A stretch of 64,000 nucleotides of DNA from Zygnema cylindricum (lineage: Eukaryota > Streptophyta > Zygnematophyceae > Zygnematales > Zygnemataceae), in NCBI GenBank assembly GCA_037447655.1, contig JBBHKE010003004.1, positions 248,001 through 312,000 on the forward strand, read 5' to 3'. Below the pieces are notes generated by a model. It was not told where the DNA came from. It worked only from the letters and a program-made list of their open reading frames with translations, and made no database searches. Of the stretch, positions 57,399 through 64,000 are shown in pieces (position 1 is the first letter of the stretch; each line of letters starts with the position of its first letter). The translations under genes and the position numbers were made by a program.

Positions 57399-58990
57399 CA
57401 CTTCGTATTGTGGCGTTGCCTCGGATGTTGTCCTTTCCTCCTTCTCCTTTGGTAGATCTGCAGATTTTTCTTTTTCTCCCTCTTCCTTCTCTTCATTTTC
57501 AAAGTCAAAGTCAAAAAACTGATCCGTTTCAAATCTGATTTTGACTTCCTTATTATATTTGAATGGATCAATGGACTTCTCTTCATTCATCACCACTATG
57601 TGTTTTACCAGAATTATATTTCTCTTTTTCAAGTCATACACTCGGTATCCTTTCGTGCTCTCATCATATCCTACAAGATATCCTGGTTTCCCTCTTCCCT
57701 TTAACTTCTATTTAGTCTTATCGGAATCCAAACTGTAGACTTGACTTCCGAACACTCTCAAACTAGACAAATCAGGCTTTCTTCCTGTCCACCTCTCATA
57801 CGGAGTTTCCTCCTTATTTCCTGAAGTTAGGACTCTATTTTTGATGAAATTAGCATAGTTCATAGACTCAGCCCAAAACTGTAGCCCTATCCTCTTGTCA
57901 CTTAACATACTTCTGGACATATCTCCTAAAGTTCTATTCACTCTTTCTGCTACTCCATTTTGTTCCGGATTATAGGGAACAATTTTCTCATGATGAATTC
58001 CTTCTTCTTTAAGATATTCTTCAAAATCCCTTGAGGTGTATTCTTTCCCATTATCACTTCTTATCTCTTTTATTGAGGTTTCATGTAGCTTTTCACTCCA
58101 TACTTTATACTCTTTGAAACATCTTAAACCTTTGACTTATGTCTGAGAAAGTATACCTTCGTGTATCAAGACCAATCATATGTGATAGTTAACATCCATC
58201 TCTTCCCCCCATGTGAAGCATACGTAGCAGGTCCCCAAACATCAGTGTGAACTAGATCTAATACTTTCTCTCTCCTAAATGTGGTTGATTTTGGAAATGG
58301 AAGTCTATGAATCTTCCCTTGGGCACATCCACTACAATCATCAAAGGTCTCATTATCTTCAAAAGTAATACCCTCCACTATTCCCTTTTTCTTCATTTTC
58401 TTTAATCTATCTAGATGCACATGTCCCAACCTTTTATGCCAAAGCATCATCTCACTTGCACATGAGTAGGGAACACTCTTTTCATTGCAAAGTGCAATTC
58501 TGAACATTCCTTGACTGCCCTTCTCAGCTATGAAATAAACCTCATTATCAAAGCTTGTTGTGAAGATTCCTTTCCTAGTTACTGTTTCAAACTCCTTTTC
58601 ATCTAGGAAAGCTGTTGAGACTAGGTTCTTGCTAAGTTGTGGAATGTAAAGAACGTCTGAGAGTGTTACAATTGAGGCCTTTCCATCAACTAAGACCTTC
58701 AAGTCAACAGTTCCAACAAGACTTGTGGTTTCTACTCTACCATCTCCGTATTCTATCTCAACTGTTGAGATCTTTCTCAGTTTAGTGAACCACCGCTTAT
58801 CTTTGCACATATGCATTGAAGCCCCTGAGTCTATGATCCACCCATCCTCGGGTGGATCCCTCTTACCTCCGAAAGCACACTTTTGTCTCCGTGGAATGTC
58901 GACATGCTTTTCAGTGTTTTTCGGATTAACGAGAAGCTCCTCAAGCTCCTCTTCAGGTTCAGTTTTTTCTTCCACTTCCTCATCAAGAAC
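57399..58990 (-). pseudogene. pol: Element K protease-integrase (few lesions)
   Basis: Protease GWIIDSGASMHMC with D-S-G intact (near 58817-58850). Integrase zinc domain complete: HKRLGHVHLDRL...DCSGCAQGK. Core has TITYDWS (D to Y at the first catalytic Asp), then a frameshifted, stop-rich part at 58160-57945; later pieces with RIGLQFWAESMNYANF and KRNIILVKHIVVMNEEKS are readable. Acidic linker EEKEEGEKEKS near 57460. Confidence 0.88.
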
Positions 58991-60060
58991 TTGAGTCAGG
59001 AAATCCTTTTTCTTTCCTCCGTCTTTTGAGGTTCCTTGACCATCTTTCAGTCGAAGATTTGCAAGTCTGACACAATCTGCCATATAGTGTCCCGGTTTCT
59101 TGCAGAAGTGACATAATCCTCCTCGAGAAGTTCCTCTCCCCTATCTATCAAATCTGCCACCTCCTTGTCCTCTTCCACCAAAGTTTCGATAGGGATCTTT
59201 CCCTCTCTCCTCATCACGCTTCCGCCAATCAGCTCAGACAATGCTTGAACACTTGGACTCCCTCTCCTAAGCTCTATGGTGCTTTCTTTCACTAAAATCA
59301 TTCCCACAGTGTCATCCCAATTCCAATTGCTATCTCCTATGTCCTGCAATCGGTTAATGATATTCTCATACTCTTCAGGTAGTTTCATCATTAATGTGTT
59401 CACTCTTTGTCTCTCAGACCATGAGTTACCTGCACTCTCTAACTCTCCATACAATGCTCCTAAATCATTGCAATAATTATCCATACTTCCTCTCTTATAA
59501 GTATAAGCTGCAATCTTATTTTCTGCCAACTGTTGCTGCTGCAATGATCCACTCTTATATTTGTTAACTAGTGATATCCAAATCTGAGATGAAGATTTGA
59601 CATGCATAAGGGGAATGGCAATGCCCTTTGCTACACTTTTAAGAATTAAGAGCTTAGCAACCTTGTCTTTGTAGTTCCACTTTTCATACTCTGATCTTTT
59701 GGTCTGAACCCTTGTCGTTGTTGCTAGAGGTGTTGCTGCCGGTATCGCCTTGGGCAATGGTGTCACTTGAGTTACAACTCCTCCCTTTTCTCCTTCCATG
59801 ACAATCTCCTCTCCTTCCTCATCGTCATCCTCGGTGATGGTGGCACCTGTTCTACCAACTGTAGAGGCGGAGGTGCCAGAAAAACGTGTCCCTCCAAACC
59901 CAGGTGGAGGTGGGCATCAAATTTGTCCAGACACTATGCCCCATAGATGCTTCTCAAACAGTTCTCCCTCCATCATCATTTCCCGATAAAGAAAGTCTGA
60001 TCCATCAAATATGGGCACCCTAGAGGGTGGGCCCATAACCTGAAATTCTGTGGTCTCCAT
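58991..60060 (-). pseudogene. gag: Element K gag (one stop, one frameshift)
   Basis: ATG at 60058-60060 in the LTR (METTEF), across the primer site as QVMGPPSRVPIFDGSDF. TGA near 59915; then from 59799 a 250-codon block with capsid helices (WISLVNKYKSGSLQQQQLAE, YTYKRGSMDNYCNDLGALY). A frameshift near 59130 separates the intact zinc knuckle CHFCKKPGHYMADC at 59072-59113. Confidence 0.88.
60026..60040 (-). other. Primer-binding site of K (half-tRNA iMet type)
   Basis: Minus-strand GGTTATGGGCCCACC, identical to A and B, next to the LTR CA. Confidence 0.8.
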
Positions 60061-60154
60061 TAACCCACAGAATGAGCAGCCTATGTAAAGCCTCTAGGAT
60101 AATATTTTCCCCTTCTTCTTTCCCGCTGAATAAGCGCCGCCCAGGCACACAAAT
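60041..60154 (-). repeat. Element K 5' LTR, inner part
   Basis: Matches 53397-53510; interrupted after CAAAT (60150-60154), which recurs at 63443-63447. Confidence 0.9.
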
Positions 60155-60258
60155 TGTTGGATTGGCACGTGAAGCCGGTCCAATACGGGGTAGAATATGG
60201 AATATCCATACTCGAGCCGCCCGTAAGAAAAGGGTACGGACACGCCAGTCTCTACATC

Positions 60259-60330
60259 GAGCTGGTGGCACAGTGGTAGTGCGTTCGCAGCTGAAGTGAA
60301 AGGTCCCAGGGTCGAACCCTGGCCGGCTCA
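60259..60330 (+). other. tRNA-like cloverleaf in TRIM LTR 1
   Basis: 72 nt folding as a tRNA by hand: acceptor GAGCTGG/CCGGCTC (7 pairs, one G-U), D-stem GCAC/GTGC, anticodon stem TTCGC/GTGAA, loop AGCTGAA, T-arm CCAGG/CCTGG. Loop position 33 is G instead of U and TTC is GTC, so it is a relic or a Pol III promoter module rather than a working tRNA. Confidence 0.7.
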
Positions 60331-60382
60331 ATTTTCCCAAGTGTGGGACATGCCGAATCCGGGATTTCTAGGAAATCTAACA

Positions 60383-60395
60383 TGGTATTGTAGCC
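60383..60395 (+). other. Primer-binding site of TRIM
   Basis: TGGTATTGTAGCC directly after the LTR CA; it shares TGGTAT with the usual initiator tRNA-Met site. Confidence 0.65.
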
Positions 60396-60428
60396 AGCGG
60401 GATTGCGGATGGTTTGACCGGCTTTCCC

Positions 60429-60439
60429 GTGAGGGGGGG
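60429..60439 (+). other. Polypurine tract of TRIM
   Basis: GTGAGGGGGGG directly before the second LTR. Confidence 0.75.
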
Positions 60440-60543
60440 TGTTGGATTGGCACGTGAAGCCGATCCAATACGGGGTAGAATATGGAATATCCATACTCGA
60501 GCCGCCCGTAAGAAAAGGGTACGGACCCGCCAGTCTCTACATC

Positions 60544-60615
60544 GCGCTGGTGGCACAGTGGTAGTGCGTTCGCAGGTGAAGTGAAAGGTCCCAGGTTCGA
60601 ACCCTGGCCGGCTCA
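60544..60615 (+). other. tRNA-like cloverleaf in TRIM LTR 2
   Basis: Second copy, with T-loop TTCGAAC and B-box GGTTCGAACCC intact and A-box TGGCACAGTGG. Anticodon loop AGGTGAA. One acceptor mismatch (GCGCTGG). Confidence 0.7.
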
Positions 60616-60667
60616 ATTTTCCCAAGTGTGGGACATGCCGAATCCCGGATTTCTAAGAAATCTAACA

Positions 60668-60724
60668 TATTCTAAGTCCTAGACTCAAATTTCTAAGACT
60701 TACTAAAGCTTACTTTTCAATATA
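60668..60724 (-). repeat. Inverted fragment of the P LTR start
   Basis: About 57 bp that is the reverse complement of the first 57 bp of the P 3' LTR (62773 onwards), between the TRIM and the P internal region. Confidence 0.85.
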
Positions 60725-60732
60725 TTTTTAGG

Positions 60733-62750
60733 GTATGATGATCATGCCAAGGGTTATAAAGTTTATGACATTAGGAGAAATAGAGTTGTGGTAGCCAGAA
60801 ACATCATAGTGAAGGATGAGGGAAAAGGAATAGATGTATTTAGTCAGCGTACAGTTGAAAAGAAAGATAGAAGTGTTTATTATATCTTTTTAGAGGAAAA
60901 ATCCTATGTTTTTCAAGAAAAATGTAGAAAATGCAGCTAGTTTAAGTCAAAATGACTTGGAATCATCTTCTCCACCAGAAACAGGAAGTGTTATGCCCGA
61001 AAGAGTTGTAGAATCTCCTCTACCTCAAGCTGAAACTGAATCACAAGAAGAATCACATGTATCAAGGAGGAGGACCCAACCTTCTATTCCAGCGACACAA
61101 TTTCCAGGTGGAGTGAGGAGAAGTGCACGACTCAGGGGAGAAAATGCAGCCTTTGCTCATTCTACACACATAGAAGAGCCTTTAACATTCAAAGAAGCTT
61201 TTTCGAGTAATGAAAGGGAACATTGGGTGGAAGCCATCAATGAGGAAATGAAGTCCATTTTGGAGGCCCAAACTTGGGATCTGGTGGAACTTCCTCCAGG
61301 AAGAAAGGCTACTGGAAGTAAATGGGTGTTTAAGTTAAAATTGAACCCAGATAATACCATAGAGGCTCGCTTGGTTGCTAAGGGATATAATCAAAAGGAG
61401 GGGATAGATTATGAAGAAACATTTTCACCGGTTGTAAGGTTTCCATCTGTCCGCATCTTACTTACATTAGCTGCTATAGAGGATTTTGACATCCACCAAA
61501 TGTATGTCAAAACTGCCTTTTTGCATGGTGATTTAGATGAGGTCATCTATATGAAGCAACCTGAGGGTTATGAGGAAGTAGGAAAAGAAAATCTTGTGTG
61601 CAGACTTTTAAAATCATTGTATGGCCTAAAACAGGCCCCTAGGCAGTGGAACCGAAAGTTAGATGAGTTCTTGACAGGATTAGGGTTTACTAGAATTAGC
61701 TCAGATCATTCAGTATATGTGATGTGTGGTGATAATCTTGATGAGGTGATATTCATTGCTGTGTATGTTGATGATTTGCTGCTAATTAGTAGGAACAAAG
61801 AAGGAATTGCTAGAGTAAAACACGCTCTTAATTCAAAATTTGAAATGAAGGATTTGGGTGAGGCTAAATACATTCTTGGAATACAAGTTGAAAGAGATAG
61901 AGAAAAGAAAATCATTAGGCTAACTCAAAAAGATGCAATAGGAAACATGTTGGAAAAATTTGGCTTGGCTGATGCCAAAGGTTGTGCAACTCCTATGGAG
62001 TATAAGCAAAAACTTGAAGGAATGGAGCATGAGTTTGGAGTCATAATAGATGAGGAACTCAGTGCAGAAGAGAAAAAATTTATGTCCCAAGTACCCTATA
62101 GGCAAGTAGTAGGAAGTTTAATTTACTTCATGAATTGCACTAGGCCCAATATAGCTGCAGCTGTTGGTGTGTTGAGTAGAAGTCTACAAAATCCACGAAA
62201 GAGAGATTGGGAGGCAGCAAAAAGGGTCTTAAGATATCTTGTTGGGACTAGGAATCTTTGGCTTACTTTGGGAGGGGACAAGGTTAGTATTAATACTTGG
62301 AGTGATGCTAGCTATGGTGATGTGCCTAGTAGGAAGTCTACAATTGGGTATGTCATTCAGATTGGAAGTGGAACTTGTAGTTGGAGTAGTAAACTTCAAA
62401 AATTCACGGCTCAATCTACTATGGAAGCCGAATACATGGCTGCAAGCGCAGCCTTAAAGGAATTGCTTTGGATTAAGGCATTCCTTCAAGAATTGGGGTT
62501 TACACAACATGGAACACAAGTAATGTGGTGCGACAATTAGGCAGCCATTTCTGTGGCTACAAACCCAAGTCACCATTTTAAGAGTAAGCATATGGACATT
62601 CGTCTACATTTGGTACGTGAGAAAGTATTTGCAAAAGTGTTAAAACTTTGTTATTTGCCTGATGAGAAAATGGTTGTGGATATGTTAACAAAAGCCCTTC
62701 CCGCTCCTAAATTGGAGTATTGCAGAAAAACATGTGGTCTAAGTGAGTAA
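60733..62750 (+). pseudogene. pol: Element P integrase end, linker, RT, RNase H
   Basis: Starts in the integrase C-terminus (GYDDHAKGYKVYDIRRNRVVVARNII), shifts frame near 60900, then is open for 544 codons to 62540. Linker TQPSIPATQFPGG; RT with YGLKQAPRQWN and YVDD at 61764-61775; RNase H with TWSDASYGDVP, AEYMAASAALKEL and WCDN then TAG where other copies have Gln. The last part ends GLSE at 62748-62750. A 9-base deletion removes three residues in the NTIERYKARLVAKG region. Gag, protease and most of integrase are absent. Confidence 0.92.
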
Positions 62751-62757
62751 GTCTTCT

Positions 62758-62772
62758 AAAGCTTAAGGGGAG
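62758..62772 (+). other. Polypurine tract of P
   Basis: AAAGCTTAAGGGGAG before the LTR. Confidence 0.75.
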
Positions 62773-63442
62773 TATTGAAAAATAAGCTTTAGTAAGTCTT
62801 AGAAATTTGAGTCTAGGACTTAGAATATTTTTAGAATACCAACTGTTCAATATTGACCAAATTTAGTGTAGATTTTTTGTAGTATCTACACGAATTGATA
62901 TCTTTAAGTTAATTAGTGTGTAGGGCCGCCAATGAATGTAGACGTGATAAGAATCATCCGGATTTTTAGGGTATAGATATTGTTAGTGGACAATTCTGGT
63001 CCAAACACTTAGATTTTTGTCAATAAGGTGTCTGGTGAACCATGTACATACGTTTTTGATGTTTTCTAGATCTTTTGAGTATTTAGATCAATTAGGATTG
63101 ATCAATTCAATACAAAATGTACATTCTACACAAGAATTAAGGAAATCAGAGCACTGAGTGCAGTTTAAGGTGTTTAATGCTCTATTGTCTCTAATTTGCT
63201 TGTAGTACATGTTTGTTTGGTTGAAATACCTCTTTCGTTTGGAGTTACATATCTTACACTATAGATCTAGTCTTCCAGGCATTTCTCTTTGGGTTTGCTT
63301 CCGCTAACATGTCTGATAATGGCTCAGCTCCTATTGCAAGTGCTCCTATTAGCCCTAGTGCTCCACCTGCTCCTGCTGGTGCAAGTGTGACTCCTAGTGG
63401 GAGTAGATCACAGCCGAGTCTTAATGCCCATGACCTTCAACA
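62773..63442 (+). repeat. Element P 3' LTR
   Basis: 670 bp, TATTGAAAAATAAGC... (TA, not TG) to ...CCTTCAACA. Its last ~135 bases encode an LTR-borne gag start from ATG 63309 (MSDNGSAPIASAPISPSAPP), ending exactly where the K LTR resumes, as in C, D and G. Confidence 0.85.
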
Positions 63443-63447
63443 CAAAT
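63443..63447. repeat. Target-site duplication CAAAT (right copy, composite insertion)
   Basis: CAAAT at 60150-60154 and 63443-63447; the uninterrupted K 3' LTR has it once near 53507-53511. Confidence 0.85.
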
Positions 63448-64000
63448 ATTCTGACCTCTCTCACCCCTGTGAGGACAAGAATCCCGTGAGTCAAACGCAA
63501 AAAAAATCACTGAAATTGCTCACCTGAGCAGTAAGTTATGGCTGGTCAAAGATGACCTTTATAGTTACAAGCTCTCTTAGAGAGAGAGGTACCTAAATAT
63601 TACTAAGTCTCGGTCTGCCTACTCACGACTACCTACTATTAAACCCAAGTCCAATGGGAACACTATAAAGTACAAGAAGGTACAATGGGCGATGTACTTA
63701 TTGTACGACCATTGTACGACAAGGTCTACAAGGTGACACCTGTCATATCGGAAGCCATGGTTCCTCCTCCCATCTTCTCCGGTATCAAATAATGTGGCGC
63801 CACGTGGCACCGCGTGACGCTATATCCGTATGCCGCCAAAAAGCTCACTTCGCGTGGCGGCTATAATGCCGGCAGTCCGATCAAAACATATTTTACACGG
63901 TTCAGATTCGCGTACATGTAGAAATTGCTCCTTTTGGTTAGTCTGCTGTTAATTAGCTGTTTTGTTAATGTTTATATATTTATGAAACCCGTCACGTGTA
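63448..64000 (-). repeat. Element K 5' LTR, outer part (runs off the window)
   Basis: Collinear and nearly identical to 53512-54060. Five GTAC motifs at 63666-63722. The tRNA-like module and LTR start would lie just beyond 64000. Confidence 0.92.

Larger units (their letters stand above)
60155..60667 (+). mobile_element. TRIM-like mini-retroelement (513 bp)
   Basis: Two direct 228-bp repeats (60155-60382, 60440-60667), each TGTTGGAT...ATCTAACA, flank a 57-bp internal segment. The segment starts TGGTATTGTAGCC (tRNA 3'-end-type primer site) and ends with a GTGAGGGGGGG polypurine tract. No coding. LTR-PBS-PPT-LTR at this size defines a terminal-repeat retrotransposon in miniature. Each LTR holds a tRNA-like sequence. 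Confidence 0.88.
53397..64000 (-). mobile_element. Element K: copia retrotransposon with two nested insertions
   Basis: Minus strand: 3' LTR 53397-54286, pol and gag to about 60025, primer site 60026-60040, 5' LTR 60041-60154 continuing at 63448 to the window edge. It carries a solo LTR (56070-57393) and a composite TRIM plus P insertion (60155-63442). Few lesions in coding. Confidence 0.92.

Noticed and set aside
60259-60330. Functional nuclear tRNA gene
   Set aside because: It folds well but lies inside a 228-bp LTR present twice, has G at loop position 33, and the two copies differ in anticodon and acceptor pairing. A TRIM-borne tRNA-like module explains it better.
60155-60667. Tandem pair of tRNA-derived SINEs
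   Set aside because: Identical 228-bp length with TG/CA inverted ends, a TGGTAT primer site after the first copy and a polypurine tract before the second fit a TRIM. There is no poly-A or SINE tail.

Overview
The window is eukaryotic and almost certainly from a land plant with a repeat-rich genome. It is a nest of LTR retrotransposons, mainly Ty1/copia, with miniature inverted-repeat elements, a TRIM-type mini-retroelement and solo LTRs. I found no intact host gene. The plant assignment rests on copia primer-binding sites that match the anticodon arm of plant initiator tRNA-Met (recalled, not searched) over up to 15 nt, and on the TE types. I cannot name the species. Element letters used here are my own labels.

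Layout. 1-10.1 kb: old minus-strand copia B, split by full-length plus-strand copia A (648-7057, TSD CCATC). 10.1-12.3 kb: non-coding, with a degenerate pentamer array. 12.3-22.4 kb: copia-like element I (minus) has gag but no pol; an unrecognised 202-codon reading frame sits in its place, and full-length copia C (13608-19480, TSD GTTTA) is inserted in that frame. 22.4-25.7 kb: no TE coding seen. 25.7-29.25 kb: copia J, truncated. 29.25-30.76 kb: non-coding with one MITE. 30.76-37.36 kb: copia D, a recent LTR-sharing tandem with near-identical 841-bp LTRs. 37.36-43.8 kb: copia E, interrupted by a solo LTR, joined to the 3' end of a D-like element G. 44.5-53.4 kb: two 3310-bp copies of a long LTR-like repeat; the second leads into a PBS and a gag (element H). 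53.4-64 kb: copia K (minus) inserted in H gag, itself carrying a 1.3-kb solo LTR and a composite insertion of TRIM plus copia P.

Shared organisation. In most copia families here the LTR ends in CA and is followed at once by GGTTATGGGC(CCACC). This is the complement of the initiator tRNA-Met anticodon arm, so priming by a half-tRNA is inferred, as known for Drosophila copia and yeast Ty5. The gag frame begins inside the LTR and reads through the primer site as V-M-G(-P-P). Several LTRs carry a tRNA-like segment antisense to the element and a cluster of GTAC palindromes just upstream of a TATA-like box.

Most coding regions have stops, frameshifts or lost catalytic residues. D, K and P are the least decayed.
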